A stretch of 64,000 nt of DNA from an uncultured Prevotella sp. (lineage in GTDB: Bacteria; Bacteroidota; Bacteroidia; Bacteroidales; Bacteroidaceae). Both the position numbers and the translations under genes were made by a program. Positions 1-7,984 of the stretch are shown one piece after another (the first letter of the stretch is position 1; each line of letters opens with the position of its first letter). Under the pieces are notes generated by a model. It made no database searches and was not told where the DNA came from. It saw nothing but the letters and a program-made list of their open reading frames with translations. The stretch is taken from the NCBI GenBank assembly GCA_900543975.1, contig UQTI01000005.1, positions 1-64,000 of the forward strand, in the 5' to 3' direction.

Positions 1-82
1 CCATCGCTCGACCTTTGGTCGCTTGCCAGAGCAAGAAGGGGAGGGGTGAGCCGCGCTTTGCGCGGCGAGGGGGAGGGGCTTT
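1..82. repeat. Inverted repeat, left copy (three-hairpin element)
   Basis: This segment reappears in inverted orientation at 1341-1420, so the pair brackets the hlyD-like gene. It consists of three small hairpins in a row: CGACC-TTT-GGTCG (9-21), CTTGC-CAGA-GCAAG (22-35) and GCCGCGC-TTT-GCGCGGC (51-67). The outer parts are identical between copies; only the third hairpin differs in sequence while still being able to fold. Confidence 0.9.
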
Positions 83-1336
83 CTATTTAATCCTCAACGT
101 CTCCCCCTCCTTAAATCCTTCATATCCGCTGGTTATCACCTTCTCCCCCAGTTCCAGACCTTCAATGACCTCATAGAACTTAGGGTTCTGTCGTCCCAGC
201 GTTATCTTTCTGCGATACGCTTTCTTTCCGCTCTTGTCGAGCACAAAGATCCAAGCTCCTGCTGTTGTGCTGAAGAATGTTCCTTTAGGGATGACGAGGG
301 CTTGCGAAGAGGCGCCGAGCTGCAAGTCGAGATAGTAGGTCTGACCTGTGCGTATGTTCTCCGGCCGTTTGCCCGTGAAGCGCAGTTCGATCTTGAACCG
401 TCCGTCTTTCACCTCGGGGAACACCTTGCTCACCGTCACGGCGTATGTCTTGCCGTTTTGTGAGAAGTTGGCCGTCAGCCCTTTGTGTACGCGGTCAATG
501 TAGTGCTCATTACACATCGCCTGGATCTTGTAGTCGGTCATGTCGTTCACCACGCCGATCTTCTGTCCTGGCGCAATGTTCTGTCCCAGTTCCACATCGA
601 GCGATCCCACCTCGCCGTCTATAGCCGAGCAGATGTTGAGCTTTGCCTTACGCTCGCGCACCATCTCCAGGTTACGTCGCATGTTGTCGAGGTTGTCGGT
701 CATCTGTGCCGTCTGCACCTTACGATATTTTGCGTCTTGCGATATGCGCTTGCCTATGAGAGCGTGCTTCTTCTGCGCCAACTGATAGTCTTCCTTTGCT
801 TCGAGATAATCCTCGCGCGATATGAGCTGCTCCTTATAGAGCGTCTCCATGTGGGCAGCCTTACGTCGCTTGCGCTCCACCTCCATGTCCTGTTGCAGCT
901 GGTCGTTACGGTTGGTCAGCGCCTCCTGCTCCATGCTTATCTGCGTGTTGCGCAGCATGTTCTGCTTCTCTGCCAGCTCGCTCTCGGCGTTAAGGATCTG
1001 CAGGTCGAGGCTTGAGTTGCTCAGACGCACAATGACATCGCCCTTGCGCACCTTCGTGCCTTCCTCTGCCACTTTCTCCATGACCACGCCGCCCTCTTCG
1101 GGACTGATCTGCACCACGCTCACGGGCACCACCGTTCCGTCAAGGCTCACATAATCGTTAAACTGCTTGCGCTGCACCTCGCTAATGCTCAGTCCGCGAC
1201 GTTCCACACTCTGTGTGTCGGCCAAGCCACCAAAGGCCAGCCATCCCAGCAGCAACAAGGCTGCTGCGCCACCGCCTATCCATGCCCAATATTTGCGGGG
1301 GATGGCGTGATGGGGGTTGTTAAGTTGTATGTCCAT
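83..1336 (-). CDS. HlyD/RND-type periplasmic adaptor (membrane fusion protein)
   Basis: The 417-residue product is the adaptor of a tripartite efflux pump; it would link an inner-membrane transporter to the TolC channel encoded upstream. One N-terminal membrane anchor (about residues 17-35, Leu/Ala-rich, after RKYWAWIGGG) is followed by a lipoyl/barrel-sandwich half, a long coiled-coil hairpin rich in Glu/Gln/Arg (about 110-230), the second lipoyl half (NICSAIDGEVGSLDVELGQ) and beta-barrel/membrane-proximal domains ending in GYEGFKEGETLRIK. I chose ATG 1336 (MDIQLNN): an upstream in-frame ATG at 1375 would translate the inverted-repeat element as MSHRRRRGGGALI. The gene follows tolC on the same strand; ABC/FtsX or RND transporter genes are expected beyond the left edge. 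The family is clear, the cargo unknown. Confidence 0.9.
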   Translation of the reverse strand: MDIQLNNPHHAIPRKYWAWIGGGAAALLLLGWLAFGGLADTQSVERRGLSISEVQRKQFNDYVSLDGTVVPVSVVQISPEEGGVVMEKVAEEGTKVRKGDVIVRLSNSSLDLQILNAESELAEKQNMLRNTQISMEQEALTNRNDQLQQDMEVERKRRKAAHMETLYKEQLISREDYLEAKEDYQLAQKKHALIGKRISQDAKYRKVQTAQMTDNLDNMRRNLEMVRERKAKLNICSAIDGEVGSLDVELGQNIAPGQKIGVVNDMTDYKIQAMCNEHYIDRVHKGLTANFSQNGKTYAVTVSKVFPEVKDGRFKIELRFTGKRPENIRTGQTYYLDLQLGASSQALVIPKGTFFSTTAGAWIFVLDKSGKKAYRRKITLGRQNPKFYEVIEGLELGEKVITSGYEGFKEGETLRIK

Positions 1337-1340
1337 AATT

Positions 1341-1420
1341 AAAGCCCCTCCCCCTCGCCGCCTTCGGTGGCTCACCCCTCCCCTTCTTGCTCTGGCAAGC
1401 GACCAAAGGTCGAGCGATGG
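1341..1420. repeat. Inverted repeat, right copy (three-hairpin element)
   Basis: Reverse complement of 1-82. The outer hairpins are identical, but the inner one reads GCCACC-GAA-GGCGGC (read on the minus strand) instead of GCCGCGC-TTT-GCGCGGC: the base sequence changed and the fold is largely kept. The copy lies immediately upstream of the hlyD-like start codon, so it would be in the 5' part of that message. Confidence 0.9.
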
Positions 1421-1666
1421 AGGGGAGTGATATGCCTTGGGCGCTTGGGAAGGTTTGATTTTTTGTTTCTTATATTCTCAATTCTTAATGAGCGAAGCAA
1501 TTTCCTTTTCTTTACACTTCCTCATTCTTTTACTTTTTCATTTCTTATCTTTTCCCTTTTTCCCTTTTCCCTTTTTTTCTTCCTTTCTTTTCTTTCTTTC
1601 TTTCTCTTTTTTTCTCCTCATTCAACATTTTAAAATTCCTCATTGCGGCAAAGCCGCAATCATTCC
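1421..1666 (-). other. tolC-hlyD spacer with 72-nt homopurine message tract
   Basis: No gene is seen. Positions 1548-1619 are an unbroken run of pyrimidines on the plus strand, so the message reading tolC to hlyD would carry 72 purines in a row. A hairpin ATTGCGGC-AAA-GCCGCAAT lies at about 1642-1660, just after the tolC stop, and could end or stabilise the tolC message. Confidence 0.7.
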
Positions 1667-3049
1667 TCATTCCACATTCAACCTTCCACATTTGTAATAC
1701 TCTACGAGCCGTTGCTTGATGCCCAAGAGCATCTGCATTTGCAGCAGTTTTATCTTGCTTTGCAGCAGCGTCTGTGATGAGGTGTGGAGCTCGAAGGTGG
1801 AGAGCATGCCCTCGTCATACTTGCGGGCGTTGAGATGATGGGCGAGCGAGTCGCTTAAGACCTTACGTTCCATCTGGACGGTCTCCTTGGCGTAGCCGTC
1901 GCGGTCCATGACGGCTTGGAAGATGTTGTCGTGAAGGCGTCGGCGCGTGTCGTCAAGCTTCAGTTGTGCTTGTTGCCAACTGCTCTTGGCGCGTCGCGCA
2001 GCCTTCCATGATGAAGCGTTAAAAATAGGGATAGAAAGGCTGATGCCGAAATATTCGCCGCGGTTGTTTTTTATCTGCGTGGCAAACGCGTCAACAGAGC
2101 CCTTCTGAGAGAGATTCTTGTAATAGTTGGTGCTGATGCCACCCTCCAGCGAGATGGTGGGAAGGAGAGCGCCACGCTGTTGAAGCCATGTGTAACGGGC
2201 TGAACGCTCCTCTGCCACAGCCGTGGCCACCTCGGGAGAGATGGCCTGAAACGAGGCGCTTATGGCGGCGGCATCTTTTGTTGTGTATCCTCCTTTTGTC
2301 GCGTTTGTAGCCGATGAGCTAAACAGCAATGACGGATCCGTGATGATGGCCAGCGTGCTGTCTGCCGGATAGTTCATCGCCGTCTTCAGCGCCAGGAGTG
2401 TGCGCGTGGCCTCGTTGCGTTGGTGAGTGAGGGCGTAGTCGTCTTCTGCCACCTGTGCCTCCACTTGTGCCACGTCGGGGCGGCTCTTCGTTCCCAGTTC
2501 CATCATGCGCTGTGTGCGTGTGAGCAGCTGTCGGCTTTCGTTGAGCTTCTGTGCTGCCAGCTCTATGCTTGCCTGAGCGTAAGCAGCCTCCGCATAGAGT
2601 TGCATCACCTCTATAGCCTTGGCATCGCGGGCTTTAGCCACGGCAGCATCAGAGGAGCGGCGCAGCAGACGGGCCTGTCGGAACGCGTTGATGGTGCGCA
2701 TGCCGTCGAACACGGTGAGCGATGCGTAGAGGTTATAATAGTTGTTGAAGGTCGTGACATCGGTGTAGACGTTTGTTTCGGGGTTGATGCCTCGTCCCCA
2801 GCTCCACTGTGTGCTCACGTTCGCTCCCACCTGGGGCAGGAAGCCAGCCTTTGCCCAACGGTAGTCGGCGCGTGCCTGTCGGCGCTCTACCAGCTGTAGC
2901 TGCACGTCGGTGCTGTGCTTCACGGCGTAGCTCATGCAGCTGTCCATGCTCCATGCTGCTGTGTGGCGTGTGTCGGCAGGTGTCTGTGCCGATGTGTTCA
3001 GCGCGAGAGCCAGCGTGATGGCGAGTGGAAGAATTGTCTTCTTGTTCAT
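1667..3049 (-). CDS. TolC-family outer membrane efflux channel
   Basis: The 460-residue product should form the trimeric outer-membrane channel of the efflux pump whose adaptor is the next gene on the strand. A signal peptide (MNKKTILPLAITLALALNTS, cut near AQT) precedes two OEP-type repeats rich in helices: the first contains SYAVKHSTDVQLQLVERRQA and RPDVAQVEAQVAEDDYAL, the second SLSIPIFNASSWKAARRAKS. About 460 residues is usual for this family in Bacteroidetes. ATG 3049 was chosen because AGGAAA lies 8 nt upstream and the signal peptide starts there; the longer in-frame start adds a charged stretch that would spoil it. Expression probably depends on sigma-54 (promoter at 3103-3120) and the divergent activator gene. 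Confidence 0.92.
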   Translation of the reverse strand: MNKKTILPLAITLALALNTSAQTPADTRHTAAWSMDSCMSYAVKHSTDVQLQLVERRQARADYRWAKAGFLPQVGANVSTQWSWGRGINPETNVYTDVTTFNNYYNLYASLTVFDGMRTINAFRQARLLRRSSDAAVAKARDAKAIEVMQLYAEAAYAQASIELAAQKLNESRQLLTRTQRMMELGTKSRPDVAQVEAQVAEDDYALTHQRNEATRTLLALKTAMNYPADSTLAIITDPSLLFSSSATNATKGGYTTKDAAAISASFQAISPEVATAVAEERSARYTWLQQRGALLPTISLEGGISTNYYKNLSQKGSVDAFATQIKNNRGEYFGISLSIPIFNASSWKAARRAKSSWQQAQLKLDDTRRRLHDNIFQAVMDRDGYAKETVQMERKVLSDSLAHHLNARKYDEGMLSTFELHTSSQTLLQSKIKLLQMQMLLGIKQRLVEYYKCGRLNVE

Positions 3050-3102
3050 ATTTTTTTCCTGTCTTGTTCTTTTTTTTTGCATGTTATCATACGCTTTTAA
3101 AC

Positions 3103-3120
3103 GTGCCAAATGTGTGCCAA
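3103..3120 (-). promoter_or_regulatory. Candidate sigma-54 promoter of the tolC-hlyD operon
   Basis: On the minus strand the bases read TTGGCACACATTTGGCAC. The -24 GG and -12 GC doublets are exactly 10 nt apart, as sigma-54 promoters require; TGGCAC matches the -24 box fully and TGGCA differs from TTGCA at one base. The predicted start is near 3093, giving a leader of about 45 nt before the tolC ATG. No TAnnTTTG box was seen in this leader. Confidence 0.7.
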
Positions 3121-3293
3121 AACGACACTGTAGTTGATTATCAGATAGTTAGCTCAAGATGCGGAAGTTGGGAGTGTAAAATTATTGGACAGTGGTGTCA
3201 AGAAACTTTACAAAGGTGTGAGAAAAAGGGAAAACGGCGTTGCAAGGTCTTCACTCCCACATCTCAATTTCTTTCATAAAAACATCCAATCGG

Positions 3294-3325
3294 TTTGCTC
3301 CATCGGCAATATTTTTTTAATTTTG
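3294..3325 (+). promoter_or_regulatory. Bacteroidetes housekeeping promoter of the two-component operon
   Basis: TTTG (3294-3297), a 20-nt spacer, then TAATTTTG (3318-3325) fit the TTTG-N20-TAnnTTTG promoter of the Bacteroidetes primary sigma factor. The start codon follows 24 nt after the -7 box. Confidence 0.75.
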
Positions 3326-3349
3326 CCGTAACAGAAAAGTTTTCAAGAC

Positions 3350-4705
3350 ATGACAAAGAAAGGATCACTACTCGTCGTTGACGACAACCGCGCCTTACTG
3401 ACAGCCGTTAAGATGCTGGCAGAGGCACAGTTTGCTTCTATCGAAACCATAGCCACCCCCGCCGCCTTGCCTGCAAGGTTGCGCGAGATGAAGCCCGACG
3501 TGGTGCTGCTCGACATGAATTTCCGCAGTGGCGTCAACAACGGTGGTGAGGGCCTGTTTTGGCTTGGCGAGACCAAACGCTGCTGTCCGCAAGCGGAGGT
3601 GGTGCTGTTTACGGCCTACGCTGACATAGACCTTGCGGTGAGAGGAATAAAAGAAGGGGCTGCCGACTTTATCGTGAAGCCTTTCGACAACCAGCGCATG
3701 CTCGACACGCTGTGTGCCGCACGCGACAAACACCAGTCCAAGAGTCATGACGCTCAACCCGCGCCGCAGACAGGAAACATGGTGTGGGGCGAGAGCGAGG
3801 CCATGCGCCAGCTGCGCATGATGGTGGAAAAGGTGGCGGTGACCGATGCCAATATCCTCATAACAGGTGAGAACGGCACGGGCAAGGAGGTGCTGGCACG
3901 CGAGATCCACCGTCTGTCGCACCGCGCCTCGGCACCCATGATGCCCATCGACATGGGAGCGGTGAGCGAGACCCTCTTTGAGAGCGAACTGTTCGGTCAT
4001 GTGAAAGGCGCTTTTACCGATGCCAAGGCCGACAAACCGGGCAAGTTTGAGATGGCAGAGGGCGGCACGCTCTTTCTCGACGAGATAGGAAACCTCTCCT
4101 ATGCGCTCCAGGCAAAGCTCCTCACAGCCCTGCAACGCCGCACCGTCGTGCGCGTGGGTGGCAGCAAACCCATAGCCATTGACGTGCGCCTCGTGTGTGC
4201 CACCAACCGCGACCTCGACCGCATGGTCCTTGACGGACAGTTTCGCGAGGACCTGCTCTACCGCATAAACACCATCCGGCTGCATCTGCCGCCGCTGCGT
4301 GAGCGACGTGAGGACATCGTGCCGCTGGCACGCATCTTCGTGAAGCGTTATGCCGACATATATAATAAGGTAGAGATGAGGCTCTCGCCAGAGGCTGAAC
4401 GCAAGATGGAGAGGCTGTCATGGCACGGCAACATAAGACAGCTGCAACACGCCATGGAACGTGCCGTCATCATGGCCGACGGCAACACCATCGCTCCCGA
4501 CGACATTGATGACGGCACGGTGGGTGCCGCTGACACGCAGCAACCGCCGCTTCAGGTGGAGAGCATGCAGACGCTCGACGACATGGAGCGGCAAATGATT
4601 GAACGCGCCATGGCGTCGTGTGGAGGCAACATGTCGGCGGTGGCAGCAAGGCTCGGCATCTCGCGACAGACTCTGTATAACAAGATAAAACGTTACGGCC
4701 TATGA
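3350..4705 (+). CDS. NtrC-type sigma-54-dependent response regulator
   Basis: A 451-residue activator of sigma-54 RNA polymerase. The receiver domain (1-125) has acidic residues D11/D12, phosphoacceptor D55 (VVLLDMNF), T88 and K110. The AAA+ domain (about 143-375) has Walker A GENGTGKE (173-180), the sigma-54 contact loop as GAFTDA (220-225; GAFTGA in most relatives) and Walker B GGTLFLDEIG. The C-terminal Fis-type helix-turn-helix is AVAARLGISRQTLYNKIKRY. Its stop overlaps the kinase start by 4 nt (ATGA), so the two are co-translated. It is divergent from tolC-hlyD, in front of which lies a sigma-54-type promoter, so control of that pump is the simplest inference. Confidence 0.95.
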   Translation: MTKKGSLLVVDDNRALLTAVKMLAEAQFASIETIATPAALPARLREMKPDVVLLDMNFRSGVNNGGEGLFWLGETKRCCPQAEVVLFTAYADIDLAVRGIKEGAADFIVKPFDNQRMLDTLCAARDKHQSKSHDAQPAPQTGNMVWGESEAMRQLRMMVEKVAVTDANILITGENGTGKEVLAREIHRLSHRASAPMMPIDMGAVSETLFESELFGHVKGAFTDAKADKPGKFEMAEGGTLFLDEIGNLSYALQAKLLTALQRRTVVRVGGSKPIAIDVRLVCATNRDLDRMVLDGQFREDLLYRINTIRLHLPPLRERREDIVPLARIFVKRYADIYNKVEMRLSPEAERKMERLSWHGNIRQLQHAMERAVIMADGNTIAPDDIDDGTVGAADTQQPPLQVESMQTLDDMERQMIERAMASCGGNMSAVAARLGISRQTLYNKIKRYGL

Positions 4706-5895
4706 CAACGACATCTTTCATCTGGTGCCTTGTGCTCGTCGTTGCCGTTATGGTCTTGGGCTATGTGCATCTCTATCTGAGCTACCGCCGCAACATTAGC
4801 AAGGTGGCGTTCATGTTTGATGCCATCGATGCTTCCGACTTCACCTTCTCGTTCTCAACCCAAGGGGTGAGCGGCAGCGATGCCATGCTCAACAAATCGC
4901 TAAACCGCATAAAGCAGATTCTTGTCAACGCCCGTGACGAGGCTGTGGAGCGAGAGAAATATTATGAACAGATCATGGACACCGCAGGCACAGGTCTGCT
5001 GGTGGTCGATGAGGCAGGACACATCTTGCAGCATAACGTAGCGGCAACACGTCTGCTGCACCGCTCCGTTCTCACCCACATGGAGCAGGTAAGGCAACAG
5101 TTTGCGGACGGGTCGCTCTCGGTGCGGGAGACCTACACCACGCTGCGCAACAAGCGGGTGCGCATAGTGGCGTTCAGCGACATCAACGGCGAGCTGGCAA
5201 ACCGTGAGGTCGACTCATGGATAAAGCTCATCCGCGTGCTCACCCATGAGATCATGAACACCATAACGCCCATAACATCGCTCAGCCAGTCGCTGCTTCA
5301 ACAGGCGAAAGGCGAGCAGCGCGAAGGGTTGGAGGTCATCAACAAGACAGGCACCGAACTGATGGCTTTTGTCGAAAACTACAGGCGGTTCACCCATGTG
5401 CCGCAACCGCAGCCACGGCTGTTCTACGCCAAGCCCTTTCTTGAGCGCATGGCGACGCTTGCCGATGCCGACGGCAGGGTGGGCGTCAGCGTAAAGCCTG
5501 CCGACCTGCTCGTCTATGCCGATGAAGGTCTGATGGGACGTGTTGTCACCAACCTGCTGAAGAACGCAAAGGAGGCTGTGGCTTGTGCGCAAGACGAAGA
5601 GGGTAGCGGCGACGGCAGCTCACAGCGCGACGGCAGCCCACAGCGCGACGGCAAGGTGTGGATTGAAGCCTACACAGGCGACGACGACTCGGTCGTTATA
5701 GACATCTGCGACGATGCCGCCCTCATTGCTCCCGACGTGGCTCAACAAGTCTTTGTGCCGTTCTTCACAACAAAACAAGGAGGCAGCGGCATCGGTCTGC
5801 CTCTCTCTCGACAGATCATGCGCGTGAGTGGTGGAACGCTCGAACTGGTGCAAGATGCGAAGGCCCGCAAGACGGTGTTTAGGATGAAAATTTAG
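4702..5895 (+). CDS. NtrY-like sensor histidine kinase
   Basis: A 397-residue kinase partner of the preceding activator. It has a single N-terminal membrane segment (about 6-27), a linker with a coiled coil (about 64-92), a PAS-like region (92-165: TAGTGLLVVDEAGHILQHNVAA), a dimerisation/phosphoacceptor box with H182 (VLTHEIMNTITPITSL), and a catalytic domain with N-box NLLKNAKEA and G2 box GGSGIGLPLSRQIM. It lacks a large periplasmic sensor, so the signal is probably sensed in the membrane or cytoplasm. Two oddities: the G1 position reads DDAALIAPD instead of the usual DxGxG, and a repeated DGSSQRDGSPQRDG insert (17-nt DNA repeat, about 5609-5652) lies between the N and G1 boxes. Confidence 0.92.
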   Translation: MTTTSFIWCLVLVVAVMVLGYVHLYLSYRRNISKVAFMFDAIDASDFTFSFSTQGVSGSDAMLNKSLNRIKQILVNARDEAVEREKYYEQIMDTAGTGLLVVDEAGHILQHNVAATRLLHRSVLTHMEQVRQQFADGSLSVRETYTTLRNKRVRIVAFSDINGELANREVDSWIKLIRVLTHEIMNTITPITSLSQSLLQQAKGEQREGLEVINKTGTELMAFVENYRRFTHVPQPQPRLFYAKPFLERMATLADADGRVGVSVKPADLLVYADEGLMGRVVTNLLKNAKEAVACAQDEEGSGDGSSQRDGSPQRDGKVWIEAYTGDDDSVVIDICDDAALIAPDVAQQVFVPFFTTKQGGSGIGLPLSRQIMRVSGGTLELVQDAKARKTVFRMKI

Positions 5896-6037
5896 AAAAA
5901 AGGTGTTTTCTTTCGTTCAATCGGATTTTTACTGTACCTTTGCATCCACACTTATTAAGGTGGGCTAAAAATAGCCGACATAACATTAACAAAAATGAAA
6001 GGTTACTTTTAAAAACCTATCTTTAAGAAAATAATTG
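5896..6037 (+). promoter_or_regulatory. Promoter region of the PASTA-protein gene
   Basis: TACCTTTG at 5935-5942 fits the -7 box; the -33 region reads TTTC rather than TTTG. The leader is then about 90 nt and contains a small hairpin (AGGTT...AACCT, about 5999-6017) before the start codon. Confidence 0.5.
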
Positions 6038-6721
6038 ATGAAGACATCAGAGTTTTTCGGAAAGCTGAAGAGCACGTATTTCTGGGGCAACATCCTCGCC
6101 ATGATAATAGTGGTGGCGGGTGTGTGCTGGGGTACGAGCTTCGCCATCGACATCTACACCCATCATGGCGAGTCGGTGGCCATTCCAAATATCAAGCAAA
6201 AGTCGTTTGCCGACGCCGAGCGCATTCTTGCCGACGCCGGTCTGTCTGTTGTGGTCAGCGACACGGGCTATGTGAAATCGTTGCCGCCCGACTGCATCTT
6301 GGAGCAGTCGCCAGCGGCTGGCTCGCATGTGAAGACGGGACATGTTATCTATGTCATCGTCAACGCATCGCGCTCACCCGAAATATCCTTACCCGACATC
6401 ATAGACAACAGTTCGCTGCGCGAGGCGATGGCAAAGCTTACAGCCATGGGCTTCAAGCTCACGCAACCTCAGTTTGTGCCTGGCGAGAAAGACTGGGTCG
6501 TGGGTGTTGTGGCAGGCACACGCCAACTGCAAGCTGGCGACAAGGTGGCCGTGGACACGCCCATCACCATTCAGGTGGGTAACGGACAGCTCAGCGCCGA
6601 TGACAGCATCAACTTTATCGACAACGCCATCGACAGCGAAGACTTCATTGAGGAAGGTGGCGATGTGGACGATTTCCACGAGGTCACAGGTGAGGGTGAG
6701 CATGAGAAGATCGTGGAATGA
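6038..6721 (+). CDS. PASTA-domain membrane protein
   Basis: The 227-residue product has a short cytoplasmic N-terminus, one membrane segment (about 16-36: NILAMIIVVAGVCWGTSFAI) and two PASTA repeats outside (about 44-110, starting SVAIPNIKQKSFADAERILA, and 112-187, starting EISLPDIIDNSSLREAM), followed by an acidic tail. PASTA modules bind peptidoglycan fragments or beta-lactams in kinases and penicillin-binding proteins; here no enzyme domain is attached, as is common in Bacteroidetes, where this gene is typically next to an RluA-type synthase. ATG 6038 was preferred to the TTG at 6035. The next gene starts 36 nt downstream, and ddl follows, so a cell-wall role is plausible. Confidence 0.85.
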   Translation: MKTSEFFGKLKSTYFWGNILAMIIVVAGVCWGTSFAIDIYTHHGESVAIPNIKQKSFADAERILADAGLSVVVSDTGYVKSLPPDCILEQSPAAGSHVKTGHVIYVIVNASRSPEISLPDIIDNSSLREAMAKLTAMGFKLTQPQFVPGEKDWVVGVVAGTRQLQAGDKVAVDTPITIQVGNGQLSADDSINFIDNAIDSEDFIEEGGDVDDFHEVTGEGEHEKIVE

Positions 6722-6756
6722 TATAACAAGCAAAAGAGAGAGAAGAAAAGGGAAAC

Positions 6757-7914
6757 ATGACACATTATACAAACGACATAGAAGAGATTGACGATCTGCT
6801 CGGTGAAGGCCAGCTCGGTGCAGGCTTGCAAGGTGGTGAAAGCCAGCTTTTAACAAGCCAGCCAGGTGAAGACGACCAGCTCGGTGAAGACGAAGACCAG
6901 CAGCTATACGAGCATTTCCGCTTCGAGGCAGACCCCGGTCAGCAGCCCATGCGCGTGGACAAGTTCATGTGTGAGAAGCTGCAACACTCGTCGCGTAACC
7001 GCATACAGAAGGCTGCCGATGCCGGATTCATACACGTCAACGACAAGCCGGTGAAGAGCAACTATAAGGTGCGCCCTGGCGATGTGGTGACGCTGATGCT
7101 CGACCGCCCACGTCATGAGTCGAAGATTGAGGCAGAAGACATTCCCCTCAACGTGGTCTATGAAGATGCGGAGCTGATGGTGGTGAACAAACCCGCAGGA
7201 CTGGTGGTTCATCCCGGCGCAGGCAACTTTCATGGCACGCTCGTCAACGCTGTGGCGTGGCATCTGAGAGACCTGAAGAGCTATGACCCTAACGACCCGG
7301 AGGTGGGACTCGTTCACCGCATAGACAAAGACACCAGCGGTCTGCTCGTCGTGGCAAAGACCCCGCAGGCGAAGACCAGTCTCGGATTGCAGTTCTTCAA
7401 CAAGACCACACACCGTAGCTACAACGCGCTGGTGTGGGGCAATTTCACCGAAGACGAGGGACGCATTGAAGGCAACATTGCACGCGACCCGAAAGACCGC
7501 CTGCGCATGACGGTCATGTCGCCCGACTCGGGCATAGGCAAGCCTGCCGTCACCCATTGGCGCGTGATAGAACGTTATGGCTATGTGACGCTCATTGAGT
7601 GTATTCTCGAGACAGGCCGCACGCACCAGATCCGTGCACACATGAAGCATATTGGTCATCCGCTCTTCGGCGATGAACGCTATGGCGGCTGCGAGGTGTT
7701 GCGCGGCAACCGCTCCACAACCTACAAGGCGTTCATACAAAACTGCTTCAAGCTCTGCAACCGGCAGGCACTACACGCCCGCACGCTCGGCTTCATACAC
7801 CCCACAACCAAGCAGCAGATGGACTTCACGTCTGACCTCCCCGCTGACCTTGAGGCGCTCATAGAGAAATGGCGTGCCTACGTCAAGGGAACAACCAACG
7901 ACACGTTTGCCTAA
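6757..7914 (+). CDS. RluA-family 23S rRNA pseudouridine synthase (RluD-like)
   Basis: This 385-residue enzyme converts uridine to pseudouridine in rRNA. An S4 RNA-binding domain (about 65-112, MRVDKFMCEKLQHSSRNRIQ) is followed by the catalytic domain with the HRIDKDTSG motif and catalytic D190, and the late TGRTHQIRAHMKHIGHPL motif. It is longer than usual because residues 1-55 form an acidic, Gly/Gln-rich leader of imperfect repeats (LLGEGQLGAG, QPGEDDQLGEDEDQQ). No other good start is seen until residue 65, so the extension looks real. It forms a plus-strand run with the PASTA gene before it and ddl after it. Confidence 0.93.
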   Translation: MTHYTNDIEEIDDLLGEGQLGAGLQGGESQLLTSQPGEDDQLGEDEDQQLYEHFRFEADPGQQPMRVDKFMCEKLQHSSRNRIQKAADAGFIHVNDKPVKSNYKVRPGDVVTLMLDRPRHESKIEAEDIPLNVVYEDAELMVVNKPAGLVVHPGAGNFHGTLVNAVAWHLRDLKSYDPNDPEVGLVHRIDKDTSGLLVVAKTPQAKTSLGLQFFNKTTHRSYNALVWGNFTEDEGRIEGNIARDPKDRLRMTVMSPDSGIGKPAVTHWRVIERYGYVTLIECILETGRTHQIRAHMKHIGHPLFGDERYGGCEVLRGNRSTTYKAFIQNCFKLCNRQALHARTLGFIHPTTKQQMDFTSDLPADLEALIEKWRAYVKGTTNDTFA

Positions 7915-7984
7915 GGTGCGCTTCTTTGCAACACACCGGCTTGAATTAGATTATCGAACATAAAGAAAGTATTCAAATAAAAAA

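Noticed and set aside
83..1336. Phase-variable switch at the hlyD-like gene
   Set aside because: No recombinase gene is nearby and the repeats resemble dispersed hairpin elements; inversion is kept only as a testable possibility.
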